A stretch of DNA of 64,000 nt. Origin: Nitrobacter winogradskyi. Its GTDB lineage: Bacteria; Pseudomonadota; Alphaproteobacteria; Rhizobiales; Xanthobacteraceae. Position numbers and translations under genes: made by a program. Under the pieces are notes generated by a model that had not been told where the DNA came from, did not search any database, and saw nothing but the letters and a program-made list of their open reading frames with translations. The stretch lies in NCBI RefSeq assembly GCF_006539545.1, contig NZ_BJNF01000027.1, forward strand, positions 36,442 through 100,441, read 5' to 3'. Every line of letters begins with the position of its first letter. The stretch's first letter is position 1. This document shows, piece after piece, positions 42,424 to 52,316 of this stretch.

Positions 42424-43439
42424 GCGCTCGCGGCTCCAATCAGTGCGTCGAGTTCCGCCCACGCTGCTTCGCGGTCGAACGGTTGCGGCGGCTTGCGCGC
42501 GGCCAACGCCCGCCGGGCGCGGTCCAGCGCGGCTCCCGACAGTTCCGGAGTTTCGCTGGCGACCTGCCGCATCTCGTCCAGCCTGCCGTTGCAGTGCAGG
42601 ACCATGTCGCACCCGGCCGCGACGATCGCCCTCGTCCGCTGGGCGATCGAGCCCGACAACGCATTCATGGACACGTCATCACTCATCAATAATCCCTGAA
42701 ATCCGATCGAGCCACGAATCACCTGCTCGATGATTGTCGCAGATGTTGTCGCCGGTTGGGTGGCGTCAATCGCACTGAACACAACATGTGCGGTCATCGC
42801 CATCGGCAGATCGGAAAGGGGACGGAACGCAGCGAAATCAACGGCCTCAAGCTCGTCTTTCAAGGTATCCACGACCGGAAGCCGGTGGTGGGTGTCCGCG
42901 GTCGCCCGTCCGTGACCCGGAATATGCTTGAGGACCGGCAGAACACCGCCCTGCTCCAGCCCCTCGGTCACGGCCCGCGCGATGCTCGCGACCTTGTGAG
43001 GATCGGTCCCATAAGCGCGATCACCGATGACGGCATCCGCGCCCGGCACCGGAACATCCGCCAGCGGCAGGCAGTCGACCGTGATCCCGAGATCGGCGAG
43101 ATCGGCCGCGATCAGTTGCGCGCTGAGCCGCGCGGCCTTCAGGCCCGCGGCCTGATCGCGGTCATAGAGAGCGCCGAACGTCGCGCCCGCCGGATAGACG
43201 GACCAATGCGGCGGCCCCAACCGCTGCACGCGGCCGCCTTCCTGATCGATCAGGACAGGTGCATCACCATCCTCGACCGCTTCGCGAAATTCTTGAACCA
43301 AGCGAGCAACCTGCAGAGGATCGTCGATGTTCCTCTTGAAAAGGATGAACCCCCAGGGTCGCTCTGCGCGCAGGAATTCGCGCTCCTCCGTTGTCAGGCT
43401 CAGGCCTGACGCTCCCGTGATGAATGCGCGCGTGCTCAT
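42420..43439 (-). CDS. nagZ: beta-N-acetylhexosaminidase, peptidoglycan recycling
   Basis: 339 residues, glycoside hydrolase family 3. Removes GlcNAc from anhydro-muropeptides in the cytoplasm. Motifs: LIDQEGGRVQRLGPPHW, KHIPGHGRATADTHHRLPVV (the His/Asp dyad loop) and LLMSDDVSMNALSG, where the Asp after S is the nucleophile. No signal peptide, as expected for NagZ. Links through GlcNAc to glmU elsewhere in the window. Its stop overlaps the scpA start; it begins 47 bases after the SPOR gene. Confidence 0.95.
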   Translation of the reverse strand: MSTRAFITGASGLSLTTEEREFLRAERPWGFILFKRNIDDPLQVARLVQEFREAVEDGDAPVLIDQEGGRVQRLGPPHWSVYPAGATFGALYDRDQAAGLKAARLSAQLIAADLADLGITVDCLPLADVPVPGADAVIGDRAYGTDPHKVASIARAVTEGLEQGGVLPVLKHIPGHGRATADTHHRLPVVDTLKDELEAVDFAAFRPLSDLPMAMTAHVVFSAIDATQPATTSATIIEQVIRGSIGFQGLLMSDDVSMNALSGSIAQRTRAIVAAGCDMVLHCNGRLDEMRQVASETPELSGAALDRARRALAARKPPQPFDREAAWAELDALIGAASA

Positions 43440-43486
43440 GTCGGCCGATTAGCTCTCACCGGCCGCGATGGTCAAGGAAACCGCCG

Positions 43487-44914
43487 TTAATTCCTTTGGA
43501 CGACGCACTGTCCGCCGGCAGATTTGAGGCTTCCGCAGAAGCGCGAGGCCTCGCCGGACGAGGCGAACGGCCCGACCATTGCGCGATAGTAGACGCCCTT
43601 GGCGCCGAGGTCGGCGCGTTTGATCACTGGCGTGCGCGATCCCAGTACCGACGGGAATTTACCCTGCAGCACCCGGAACGAAGCCTTCGCGTCCGCCTCA
43701 TTCTTTTGCGAGGATACCTGGACCAGATACCCCCCGCTGCCGGACGCCTGTTGCGCCGGATTGGTCGATGCCATCCGGGTGCGGGTGTCGGCGGCCGGCG
43801 TGGATGGCGACAGCGGCACATTTGCCCCCGGCGCGACTCCTGCCGCAGCCGTCGTATGCCGGTTAGCAGCGGACGCGGCAGCGAGATCAGCCTGATCGCC
43901 GCGGACCGCCAGTGTCCTGACCTTGCGCGGCTCATCACCCCCGAGCGCGCTGTTCGCGACGGTCGCGGGAGGCTTGATATCCGGAGCCACGCTTGCCGCG
44001 GACGGCGGGTTGTCGTTCTGGTTCAGCGGCGGAAAAACCACGCGCGGGCCGGCGTTCACGGCGCTTTTGACATCGACCGGCTGCTCTTCACGAGACACCA
44101 CCTGCTCGGTGCCGTTTTCCGCCGACATCCGGTCCTGAAGCAACTTGCCGACCGCATCACCCGACGTCGCCTGTTGAGGCACGATCTTGTTGGGTTCGGT
44201 ATCGGCCCTGATGACCGGCGGCTCACCATTAGGCGCGTTCCCGACAAAGGTGCGGTACCCATACGCCGCGCCGGTACCGACCACCGCGAGCGCCAGAACC
44301 GCGACCACCGTCGCCATTTTTCCGCGACGGCCGGGAGCCGGTTCAGCTGCAGCCTCCCCGTAGCCGTAAGATTCGTCGTAGCCGTTCTCGTCGCCGAAGG
44401 GCGCTTCCGGATAGGTCTCGCGCGGAAACTGACCCTCATAAGCATCGTGTGGAACACGATCGCCATAGGCATAGGCCGGCTGATCGTCCGGCAGATTCCC
44501 ATACCGTGCATCGTGGTAACGGTCGGAATCGTTCTGATAAGATTCCGGTTCAGGCTGCTGATGGCTGTCTGGATAAACCGCCGCGCGCCGCAACACCGGA
44601 TGCGGCGAAGATTCGAACTGCTCCGGCGAAGGATCAGGCTGCGTCATCCGCCTTTGAATCCACGACGGCGGCCCGGCGGGTGGCTGCTCTTCGATGGGTT
44701 CCTCGATCGGCGGCAGCGGCTCAAAATGGTCGACGGGATCATCCACCGGAGCCATCGACGTTTCTGGCTTGGGCTCACCGAAAGAATCGCCCTGACCAAT
44801 CAGCCGCGCCAGTTCCGCAAGCGGATCGGGCTCCGTGGGAGCAGCCGCGCGCTGGTCGTCGCGCCCGTAATCGTCGTCCTCCGGGAAGGGCCGGTCCTGA
44901 TATCGATGAGCCAT
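43487..44914 (-). CDS. SPOR-domain membrane protein
   Basis: 475 residues from ATG 44914 (MAHRYQDRPFP). A frame 21 residues longer is open. The N-terminal 210 residues are acidic, Pro/Tyr-rich and cytoplasmic, followed by one membrane helix (GRRGKMATVVAVLALAVVGT). A disordered periplasmic linker ends in a C-terminal SPOR domain of about 80 residues (GGYLVQVSSQKNEADAKASF to SGEASRFCGSLKSAGG). SPOR domains bind denuded glycan at septa. This is the usual gene between argS and nagZ in alphaproteobacteria, probably acting in cell division. Confidence 0.92.
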   Translation of the reverse strand: MAHRYQDRPFPEDDDYGRDDQRAAAPTEPDPLAELARLIGQGDSFGEPKPETSMAPVDDPVDHFEPLPPIEEPIEEQPPAGPPSWIQRRMTQPDPSPEQFESSPHPVLRRAAVYPDSHQQPEPESYQNDSDRYHDARYGNLPDDQPAYAYGDRVPHDAYEGQFPRETYPEAPFGDENGYDESYGYGEAAAEPAPGRRGKMATVVAVLALAVVGTGAAYGYRTFVGNAPNGEPPVIRADTEPNKIVPQQATSGDAVGKLLQDRMSAENGTEQVVSREEQPVDVKSAVNAGPRVVFPPLNQNDNPPSAASVAPDIKPPATVANSALGGDEPRKVRTLAVRGDQADLAAASAANRHTTAAAGVAPGANVPLSPSTPAADTRTRMASTNPAQQASGSGGYLVQVSSQKNEADAKASFRVLQGKFPSVLGSRTPVIKRADLGAKGVYYRAMVGPFASSGEASRFCGSLKSAGGQCVVQRN

Positions 44915-45015
44915 CGTGATGTCGCGTCCCTTTCGGAAAGGCGCCAACTCGCTCGTTCTAAACGAAACAGCTGCCAATCAAGCCCATCACGATCCCCTTC
45001 ATGACGGCTAACCCA

Positions 45016-46809
45016 TTATCGCATCTCGGTCGGCGCATGGACGCCGAGAACGGTAAGTCCGGATGCCAGAACAGCGACAACGCCCTGAACCAGCGCCAGC
45101 CGTGCCCTAGTTATTTGTGCATCATTATTGATAATGAAGCGTAAATGAGGCAAATCGCGCCCTTTCGTCCAAAGCGCGTGAAATTCGCTTGCGAGATCAT
45201 AGAGATAGAAAGCGATCCGGTGCGGCTCGTGAGCGACCGCCGCAGCTTCGACCGTTCGCGGATAGAGCGCCAGCCTCCGCAACAAGCTGATTTCCACCGG
45301 ATCGGACAGCCGTTCCAGGTCCGCTATCCCGAGGAATTGCCTTCGTTCCGCATCCGCTTCGGGAAGGTCCGGGAACACCTCGCGCGCATTTCGGAAAATC
45401 GAGAAGCCGCGAGCGTGGCCGTACTGAACATAGAAAACCGGATTGTCCTTCGACTGCTCGATGACCTTGGCGAGGTCGAAATCCAGCACCGCATCGTTCT
45501 TGCGGAACAGCATCATGAAGCGCACGGCGTCGGAGCCGACTTCATCGACTACTTCACGCAACGTCACGAAATCCCCGGCGCGCTTCGACATCTTCACCGG
45601 CTCGCCGTTGCGCAACAGCTTCACGAGTTGCACGATCTTGACATCGAGGGTCGCTTGGCCCGACGTGACCGCCTTGATCGCGGCCTGCACGCGCTTGATG
45701 TAGCCGCCGTGGTCGGCGCCCCAGACATCAACCATGTTGTGAAAGCCGCGGTCGAACTTCGTCTTGTGATAGGCGATATCCGAGGCGAAGTAGGTGTATC
45801 CGCCATCCGACTTCTTCAGCGGGCGATCGACATCGTCGCCGTAGGCCGTGGCGCGGAACAGGGTCTGCTCGCGATCCTCGTAGTCCTCCACCGGCGCGCC
45901 CTTCGGCGGCGGCAACCGGCCCTCATAGACGTCGCCCTTCTCGCGCAGGAAATCGATGGTCTCCGCGACGCGATCTGCACTGCCTTCGATCAGCGAGCGT
46001 TCCGAGAAGAACACGTCGTGTCGGATGTTCAGCGCGGCGAGATCGCCCCTGATCATCTCCATCATCATGCCGATGGCCTTGGCGCGCACGAGACCCAGCC
46101 ACTCCGCTTCGGGAGCCTTCACCAGACTATCGCCATGCTCAGCGGCAAGCGCCTGCCCCACGGGCTTCAGATAATCGCCGGGATAAAGCCCATCCGGAAT
46201 CGCGCCGATATCCTCACCCAGCGCCTCGCGGTAGCGCAGGAGCGCCGAGCGCGCGAGCACGTCGACCTGCGATCCGGCGTCGTTGATGTAGTATTCGCGC
46301 GTCACGTCATAGCCTGCGAACGACAACAGGCTCGCCAGCGCGTCGCCAAACACCGCGCCGCGACAATGACCGACATGCATCGGGCCTGTCGGATTGGCCG
46401 AGACGTATTCGACGTTGACCTTTTCGTCGGCGCCGATGGCGCTGCGGCCAAAACCCTCACCATCCCGCAACACATCACGCAATACATCAGCCCAGACCGG
46501 CAACTTCAACGTCAGATTGATGAAACCGGGACCGGCGATCTCGGCATTCTCGATCAGATCGTCAGCGCGCAGCTTCGTCACGATCCGTTCTGCGAGATCG
46601 CGCGGTTTGGTTTTAGCGTCCTTCGCCAGCACCATGGCGGCGTTGGTCGCCATGTCGCCATGCGAGGCATCGCGCGGCGGCTCGACGACGATCCGCGTCA
46701 GATCCAGTCCGGACGGAAGCGCGCCTTCTTCCGCGAGCGCGGCGCAGGCCCTGTGCACGCGCACAAGCACATCCGCGAAAAGATGCTGCGATGGACTGGA
46801 ATCGGTCAT
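45016..46809 (-). CDS. argS: arginyl-tRNA synthetase
   Basis: 597 residues, class I synthetase charging tRNA-Arg. The N-terminal Add1 domain precedes the HIGH-type motif [20 protein letters not shown]; the KMSK-type motif is [14 protein letters not shown]; the C-terminal anticodon-binding domain contains [20 protein letters not shown] and ends PTEMR. All motifs are intact and the length is normal. It is preceded by dgt (38 bases) and followed by the SPOR gene, with which it probably shares a transcript. Confidence 0.97.
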   Translation of the reverse strand: MTDSSPSQHLFADVLVRVHRACAALAEEGALPSGLDLTRIVVEPPRDASHGDMATNAAMVLAKDAKTKPRDLAERIVTKLRADDLIENAEIAGPGFINLTLKLPVWADVLRDVLRDGEGFGRSAIGADEKVNVEYVSANPTGPMHVGHCRGAVFGDALASLLSFAGYDVTREYYINDAGSQVDVLARSALLRYREALGEDIGAIPDGLYPGDYLKPVGQALAAEHGDSLVKAPEAEWLGLVRAKAIGMMMEMIRGDLAALNIRHDVFFSERSLIEGSADRVAETIDFLREKGDVYEGRLPPPKGAPVEDYEDREQTLFRATAYGDDVDRPLKKSDGGYTYFASDIAYHKTKFDRGFHNMVDVWGADHGGYIKRVQAAIKAVTSGQATLDVKIVQLVKLLRNGEPVKMSKRAGDFVTLREVVDEVGSDAVRFMMLFRKNDAVLDFDLAKVIEQSKDNPVFYVQYGHARGFSIFRNAREVFPDLPEADAERRQFLGIADLERLSDPVEISLLRRLALYPRTVEAAAVAHEPHRIAFYLYDLASEFHALWTKGRDLPHLRFIINNDAQITRARLALVQGVVAVLASGLTVLGVHAPTEMR

Positions 46810-46847
46810 GATATCCGCGATTTGAGTGGAGCTGGAACACGCGCCGC

Positions 46848-48062
46848 CTAACGCAATTCCGGAGTCGAGTCAAAAAGGCGCTTGTGCTCGTTGATCGCGA
46901 AACGGTCGGTCATCCCCGCGATGAAATTGCCGACCCTGCGCGCTTTTTCAGCATCGAACGTGCGATCGACGCCCTCCTCCGGCAGCCATTCGGCGGGAAG
47001 CGCAGCCGGATCGTCACGGTAGCGAATGAACAGGTCCCGGACGATGGTTTCAGCCTCGTCCATCACCCGCATGACGCGAGGATGGCGATACATCCTTTGC
47101 CGGAGGAACGCCTTGATCCCCGCTTCGGCCTCAGCCGCCTCCGGCGGAAAGGCGATCAGCGGCGCGGAGTGCCGGCGCACATCATCGACCGATCGCGGCT
47201 GCGCCGCGGCAATCCGCCTACCCGCCTCGGACAGGACCGCCATGATCAGGCAGGAGATCAGTTCGCGCACCAGTTCGGCGCCGCGCCGCCCATTGTCCAG
47301 CGTCGGATGGCGGCGCGCGATATCCGCGATCATTCCGGCGGTTAGCGGCATCTCCTTCAAATCATCGACAGCGAACAATCCGGCGCGCAAGCCGTCGTCG
47401 ATGTCGTGGGCGTCATAGGCGATGTCGTCGGCGACCGCCGCAACCTGCGCCTCGAGCGAGGCGAAGCTCCATAGCTCCAGATCGCAGGTCCGGTTGAAAT
47501 CGGCAATACCTACCGGCACGCCCCGACACTGATAGCGCCCCACGGCGTTTCCGGCGGCATCGGTCAGCGGACCGTTGTGCTTGACGATCCCCTCCAGCGT
47601 TTCCCAGGTCAGGTTGAGGCCGTCGAAATCCGGATAGCGGTGCTCCAGCAGGGTCACGATCCGCAGCGTCTGCGCATTATGGTCGAAGCCGCCATAAGGA
47701 CCCAGGCAAAGGTCCAGCGCCCGCTCCCCGGCGTGGCCGAACGGCGGATGGCCGAGATCGTGCGCCAGAGCCAGCGCCTCCGTCAGATCCTCGTCGAGCC
47801 CGAGCTGGCGGGCCAGCGCGCGGGCAATCTGCGCCACTTCGAGGGAGTGGGTGAGACGGGTCCTGAAGTGATCGCCTTCATGATAGACGAACACCTGGGT
47901 CTTGTGCTTCAGCCGCCGGAACGCCGTCGAATGGATCACCCGGTCGCAATCGCGCCGGAACGCGCTGCGGGTCCGGCTCGGCGGCTCGTCATGCAGCCGC
48001 CCGCGGCTGCGGTCGGGCTCGCTGGCAAAAGGCGCAGGCGGGGCTGCCATTCCAACTGTCAC
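46848..48062 (-). CDS. dgt: deoxyguanosinetriphosphate triphosphohydrolase-like protein
   Basis: 404 residues, HD-domain phosphohydrolase. It hydrolyses dNTPs to nucleosides and triphosphate; the symbol follows the family. Residues: [37 protein letters not shown] (metal-binding His), [18 protein letters not shown] (HD) and the later [17 protein letters not shown] dGTPase-like protein at this position beside argS is typical. Divergent from the IscA-type gene, with 110 bases between. Confidence 0.95.
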   Translation of the reverse strand: MTVGMAAPPAPFASEPDRSRGRLHDEPPSRTRSAFRRDCDRVIHSTAFRRLKHKTQVFVYHEGDHFRTRLTHSLEVAQIARALARQLGLDEDLTEALALAHDLGHPPFGHAGERALDLCLGPYGGFDHNAQTLRIVTLLEHRYPDFDGLNLTWETLEGIVKHNGPLTDAAGNAVGRYQCRGVPVGIADFNRTCDLELWSFASLEAQVAAVADDIAYDAHDIDDGLRAGLFAVDDLKEMPLTAGMIADIARRHPTLDNGRRGAELVRELISCLIMAVLSEAGRRIAAAQPRSVDDVRRHSAPLIAFPPEAAEAEAGIKAFLRQRMYRHPRVMRVMDEAETIVRDLFIRYRDDPAALPAEWLPEEGVDRTFDAEKARRVGNFIAGMTDRFAINEHKRLFDSTPELR

Positions 48063-48172
48063 GGCACTTGCCCCCTTCCGATGGTTTGATTCCGCCGCGA
48101 GCCCACTTAACTATGGCTTGCGGGCAATTCAAAATATTAGACAATGTCCGCAATCGCATATGGAGTCGCAGG

Positions 48173-48505
48173 ATGACAGAAGCCAACATCACCGTCAGCG
48201 AGCGCGCGGCGCGGCGGATCAGAGAAATCCTGAAATCCGAGGGCGATGGCGCGATGTTGCGTATCAGCGTCGAAGGCGGAGGCTGCTCGGGCTTTCAGTA
48301 CAAATTCGACATCGAACGCGCCAAGGCCGACGATGATCTGGTAATCGCGCGCGATTCCGCGGTGGTGCTCGTCGATCCAGCCTCCGTCCCTTTCCTGAGC
48401 GGCTCCGAAGTCGATTTCGTTGACGATCTGATCGGAGCATCGTTCCGGGTCGTCAATCCGAACGCCACCGCCTCCTGCGGCTGCGGCACCAGCTTTTCGA
48501 TATAG
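48173..48505 (+). CDS. A-type iron-sulfur carrier protein (IscA/ErpA family)
   Basis: 110 residues from ATG 48173, following AGTCGCAGG; an open frame upstream is not coding. The three conserved cysteines are in VEGGGCSGFQYKF and NATASCGCGTSFSI. A-type carriers deliver iron-sulfur clusters to apo-proteins. ErpA is a good candidate since the gene stands alone, away from any isc or suf cluster, but I cannot separate IscA from ErpA by sight. Divergent from dgt; xth follows on the same strand after 93 bases. Confidence 0.93.
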   Translation: MTEANITVSERAARRIREILKSEGDGAMLRISVEGGGCSGFQYKFDIERAKADDDLVIARDSAVVLVDPASVPFLSGSEVDFVDDLIGASFRVVNPNATASCGCGTSFSI

Positions 48506-48598
48506 TTTTTTGGGGTCATACGCGACCCTGACCCGCTTAAAGGGACCTTCGCGCCGGATGCCCCGTTTCGGATCGGCAATCACCTGCGGGACCACCTC

Positions 48599-49399
48599 AT
48601 GCGCATAGCCACCTGGAACGTCAATTCGGTCCGGCAGCGCCTGGATCACCTGATCACCTGGCTGGGAGAGACCGCGCCGGACGTGGTCTGCCTTCAGGAG
48701 ATCAAATGCGTCGACGAGCAATTTCCCCGCGAAGCCATCGAGGCGCTCGGCTACAATGTGGTGACGCACGGCCAGAAGACCTTCAACGGCGTAGCGCTGC
48801 TATCGAAATTCCCGTTCGACGAGACCCGGCCCCGGTTGGCGGGCGATGACGGCGACGTGCAGTCGCGATTCCTCGAAGGCGTCGTCACCCTCAAGCACGG
48901 GGTGGTGCGCGTCGCCTGCCTCTATCTGCCCAACGGCAACCCTCCGAACACCGAGAAATATCCTTATAAACTCAAGTGGATATCGCGCCTTATTGAGTAT
49001 TCAAGGGAACGATTGAAAAGCGAGGAAGCCTTCATACTCGCCGGCGATTTCAACGTCATCCCCGCGCCGTGCGACGTCTACAATCCCGCCGCATGGGTCG
49101 ATGACGCCCTGTTCCGCCCGCAGACACGGCAAGCGTTCCAGACGCTGCTCGGGCTGGGCCTGACCGACGCCTTACGCGCGGTGTCAGATGGCGCCGGAGA
49201 ATATACCTTCTGGGACTATCAGGCGGGCGCCTGGCAAAAGAACAACGGCTTGCGGATCGACCATCTGCTGCTGTCGCCGCAGGCCAGCGACCGGCTCAGC
49301 GGAGCAGGAATCGATCGTCATGTGCGCGGCTGGGAAAAAGCGTCCGACCATGTCCCGGTCTGGATCGACCTCGATCTGGACGCGACCGAGACGACATAA
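48599..49399 (+). CDS. xth: exodeoxyribonuclease III / AP endonuclease
   Basis: 266 residues. Cuts at abasic sites in base-excision repair and has 3' exonuclease activity. Motifs: IATWNVNSVRQRLDHLITWL, VVCLQEIKCVDEQFP (catalytic Glu), LAGDFNVIPAPCDVYNP (Asp/Asn) and the final KASDHVPVWIDLDL (Asp-His). Length fits the family. Start at ATG 48599, with no strong ribosome site. Same strand as the iron-sulfur carrier gene but no coupling. Confidence 0.95.
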   Translation: MRIATWNVNSVRQRLDHLITWLGETAPDVVCLQEIKCVDEQFPREAIEALGYNVVTHGQKTFNGVALLSKFPFDETRPRLAGDDGDVQSRFLEGVVTLKHGVVRVACLYLPNGNPPNTEKYPYKLKWISRLIEYSRERLKSEEAFILAGDFNVIPAPCDVYNPAAWVDDALFRPQTRQAFQTLLGLGLTDALRAVSDGAGEYTFWDYQAGAWQKNNGLRIDHLLLSPQASDRLSGAGIDRHVRGWEKASDHVPVWIDLDLDATETT

Positions 49400-49413
49400 G
49401 ATTTTGATTTGGC

Positions 49414-49460
49414 CGCGTTTTCTTCCAACGAACCGGTATCCACTTCGCTCGAAAGCATTA
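49414..49460. repeat. interspersed repeat, family A
   Basis: CGCGTTTTCTTCCAACGAACCGG then TATCCACTTCGCTCGAAAGC. Stands 15 bases after the xth stop and 14 before the next gene end, in the convergent gap. Confidence 0.8.
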
Positions 49461-49473
49461 TAAGCAAAGCAAC

Positions 49474-50292
49474 TCAGTCCCGCCGCCCCTGCACCCAGTG
49501 TTCCAGCATCTGCAGCGCCATGGCGCGATCATCCTCCGAGGCCTTCGCGATCGCCTTGTTATAGCTCTCGGCGATCCAGGTCTCGTCCGGCGCCGCCGCG
49601 TCTCGCGCCAGCGTCAGCCACATCAGGCCGCGCGCCGCCTGCCGGGGCAACAGGTCGCCGTTGAACAACATCCTGCCGAGCATGGCCTGCGCCTGATGCT
49701 GGCCCTTCTGCGCCGCGAGGCCGAGCCAGCGGGCGCCATACTTGACGTCGTGAGGCGCTCCGATGCCTTTCAGATAAAGCCGGGCGAGATCGTATTGCGC
49801 ATCGGCATTGCCGAAATAGGAGGCCGCGTAGGAAAACATCTCTCGCGCGCGCTCAGCGTCACGTTTGATGGCCGAATTCGGAATCCCTTGCAGATAATAG
49901 CGCCCGAGCGCGACGAACGCGTTAGCCACAACGCCGGCCTGCGGCGCCGAGGGGCTGTCCTCGGCATGGGCATTGGCGATACGGCTGAAGTACTGGAATG
50001 CCCGCAGATCATCCTGGGTAACGCCGTCGCCCTTGGCATACATACGCCCCAGCCGCCACTGGGCGATCGGATGCCCACCCTCGGCGGCGTACTGCAGAGC
50101 CGTCAGCGACACACTCGGCGTCGCCGCCTTCTTCAGCGCCTCACCCCCGGCGAGGGGCGCAGAAGCCACGGGAAGCGCCGCGGCGGCTTCCTGCTCTCCG
50201 GCCACGGTTCCATCAAAGGCAAAGGCCGGGGCGCTCACGCACCCCACGCTCCAAGCCAACGCCAGAAAAGCTGTTCTGCTAGCCATTCGCAT
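49474..50292 (-). CDS. exported Sel1-repeat protein (ExoR-like)
   Basis: 272 residues with a signal peptide (TAFLALAWSVGCVSAPAFA). Several Sel1-type repeats follow, for example ALQYAAEGGHPIAQWRLGRM, YAASYFGNADAQYDLARLYL and GLAAQKGQHQAQAMLGRML. Length and plan match ExoR, the periplasmic regulator that holds back the ExoS/ChvI system in rhizobia. Whether it is the functional counterpart here is inference. Its ATG shares a base with the TAA of the preceding small gene (TAATG), so the pair is translationally coupled. Confidence 0.8.
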   Translation of the reverse strand: MRMASRTAFLALAWSVGCVSAPAFAFDGTVAGEQEAAAALPVASAPLAGGEALKKAATPSVSLTALQYAAEGGHPIAQWRLGRMYAKGDGVTQDDLRAFQYFSRIANAHAEDSPSAPQAGVVANAFVALGRYYLQGIPNSAIKRDAERAREMFSYAASYFGNADAQYDLARLYLKGIGAPHDVKYGARWLGLAAQKGQHQAQAMLGRMLFNGDLLPRQAARGLMWLTLARDAAAPDETWIAESYNKAIAKASEDDRAMALQMLEHWVQGRRD

Positions 50293-50636
50293 TAACGCAA
50301 CTTCTCGAACATCCTGCCCGTACAGGTCAGGATACGGCTAAACATCTGTCCAAACTGCCGAGCGAACTTTGCGCGCTCGTCGGATGTGGGATTGGTCGCG
50401 CCGATCCGCCATTCGGTCTTGCGGTCGGGACACCGGACATATATCAAATTTACGTCAGCACGCGGGCGAACCGCATTGCTGTCGAGTCTAACGCCGTCAG
50501 CGGTCGCGAGCGCCGCAAGGCGATGCGAATCGATCCATCGCGCGCCGGACAAGCCCGCACGGCCGGGCCCGCGCATCGGACCTTCCGTGGCACGACGGCT
50601 CGACAGCCTGCCTTTGATGTCCGTCCCGACATCCAT
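50292..50636 (-). CDS. hypothetical protein coupled to the Sel1-repeat gene
   Basis: 114 residues from ATG 50636; the frame is open to 50840 but upstream translation looks non-coding. The C-terminal half (RADVNLIYVRCPDRKTEWRI, then RILTCTGRMFEKLR) reads like a real compact domain with two cysteines. The N-terminal part is low-complexity, so the true start may be downstream. Its stop overlaps the next start (TAATG). No family recognised. Confidence 0.6.
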   Translation of the reverse strand: MDVGTDIKGRLSSRRATEGPMRGPGRAGLSGARWIDSHRLAALATADGVRLDSNAVRPRADVNLIYVRCPDRKTEWRIGATNPTSDERAKFARQFGQMFSRILTCTGRMFEKLR

Positions 50637-50864
50637 CGCGAACCCGATCCCTCCCTGCGGCCTTTTTTCCGGAGACGCTTCCGGGGCTTCGAGCCTCTGA
50701 AGCGCCAGCTTCCAGCCGACAGATAAATTTTCAAGAAGGGGTGTGGCCAAATAGCGGCGTCTGCAAGAGCCACCTGTTCGCAGGGTTAAATGATCAGCCA
50801 GGTGTTGCGCACTGGCAACAATATTGCCACAGGGCAACAACAGGCGGTTGCGGGGCGTGTACGC

Positions 50865-52298
50865 CTACATGTTCAGCGCGCGCCCGTAGGCGTCGAGCAC
50901 CGCTTCCTTCATCATCTCCGAGAGTGTCGGATGCGGGAAGATAGTGTGCATCAATTCCTGCTCGGTCGTCTCCAGGTTCATCGCGACCACATATCCCTGG
51001 ATCAGTTCGGTGACCTCCGCGCCGATCATGTGCGCGCCGAGCAACTGCCCGGTTTTGCTGTCGAAGATCACCTTCACCAGCCCCTGATCCTCGCCGAGCG
51101 CGATGGCCTTGCCATTGCCGGCGAACGGAAAGCGGCCGACGCGGATATCCCTGCCCGCCGCCTTCGCCTTGGCCTCGGTGAGGCCGACGGAGGCGATCTG
51201 CGGGTGACAATAGGTGCAGCCGGGGATCAGGCTCTTGTCCATCGGATGCGGTTTGAGGTCCTTGATCGCCTCGATACAAATGACCCCTTCGTGCTCGGCC
51301 TTGTGCGCCAGCATCGGCGGTCCCGCGACGTCGCCGATCGCATAGATACCCGGCACGTTGGTCCTGCCGTAGCCGTCGATCACGATGCAGCCGCGATCGG
51401 TTTTCACGCCGAGCTTTTCCAATCCGAGATTCTCGATGTTGCCGACCACGCCGACCGCCGAAATCACCCGCTCGAACTCGGCGGCGACCGGCTTGCCGTC
51501 GCCCGCGTCGATGGTGGCGACGACGCTGTCAGCCTTCCTGTCGAGCTTGGTGACCTTGGTGGAGGTCATGACCTTGATGCCCTGCTTCTCGAACTGCTTG
51601 CGGGCGAGAGCGGCGATCTCGGCATCTTCGACCGGGAGAATCTGCGGCAGCACTTCCACCACAGTGACCTCCGCCCCCATGGTGCGGAAGAACGAGGCGA
51701 ACTCGATGCCGATCGCGCCGGAGCCGACGACAAGCAGGGACTTCGGAATCTTCGGCGCGACCATCGCCTCGAAATAGGTCCAGACCAGCTTGCCGTCCTG
51801 CTCCAGGCCGGGCAGCACGCGCGGCCGCGCGCCGGTCGCAACGACAATGTGCTTCGCCTGATAGCTGCCCTCGCCCAGCACGCCCTTGGGTGGCTCGGTC
51901 TTGATGCGCGGATCCGACGTCTTCACCGTGATCTTTCCGGGAGCATCGATCGATGCTTGGCCCCAGATCACGGTGATCTTGTTCTTCTTCATCAGAAAGC
52001 CGACGCCCTCATTGAGGCGCTTGGAAACGCCGCGCGAACGCTGCACCACGGCCGTCGGATCGTAGCTCACCTTCTCCGCCGACAGGCCATAGTCCCTGGC
52101 GTGCTGCATGTAATGATAGATTTCCGCCGAGCGCAGCAGCGCCTTGGTCGGAATGCAGCCCCAGTTCAGGCAGATGCCGCCGAGATGTTGCTTCTCGACG
52201 ATCGCCGTCTTGAAACCCAGTTGCGCCGCCCGAATAGCAGCGACGTAACCGCCCGGGCCCGAGCCGATGATGATGACGTCGAAGTGAGTATCAGCCAT
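50865..52298 (-). CDS. lpd: dihydrolipoamide dehydrogenase (E3)
   Basis: 477 residues. Flavoprotein that reoxidises lipoamide in the pyruvate dehydrogenase complex. FAD-binding IIGSGPGGYVAAIRAAQLG; redox-active disulfide in LGGICLNWGCIPTKALL; NAD-binding VVGSGAIGIEFASFF; and the C-terminal His-Glu pair in HTIFPHPTLSEMMKEA. Its place downstream of pdhC, separated by an OmpA-like and a small exported gene, matches the usual pdh locus of the group. The ATG has a weak purine site (GAAAGCAGAGG). Confidence 0.97.
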   Translation of the reverse strand: MADTHFDVIIIGSGPGGYVAAIRAAQLGFKTAIVEKQHLGGICLNWGCIPTKALLRSAEIYHYMQHARDYGLSAEKVSYDPTAVVQRSRGVSKRLNEGVGFLMKKNKITVIWGQASIDAPGKITVKTSDPRIKTEPPKGVLGEGSYQAKHIVVATGARPRVLPGLEQDGKLVWTYFEAMVAPKIPKSLLVVGSGAIGIEFASFFRTMGAEVTVVEVLPQILPVEDAEIAALARKQFEKQGIKVMTSTKVTKLDRKADSVVATIDAGDGKPVAAEFERVISAVGVVGNIENLGLEKLGVKTDRGCIVIDGYGRTNVPGIYAIGDVAGPPMLAHKAEHEGVICIEAIKDLKPHPMDKSLIPGCTYCHPQIASVGLTEAKAKAAGRDIRVGRFPFAGNGKAIALGEDQGLVKVIFDSKTGQLLGAHMIGAEVTELIQGYVVAMNLETTEQELMHTIFPHPTLSEMMKEAVLDAYGRALNM

Positions 52299-52316
52299 GG
52301 CCTCTGCTTTCTGTCC

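Noticed and set aside
45145..46851. 568-codon open frame on the plus strand
   Set aside because: Antisense to argS, which has intact synthetase motifs.
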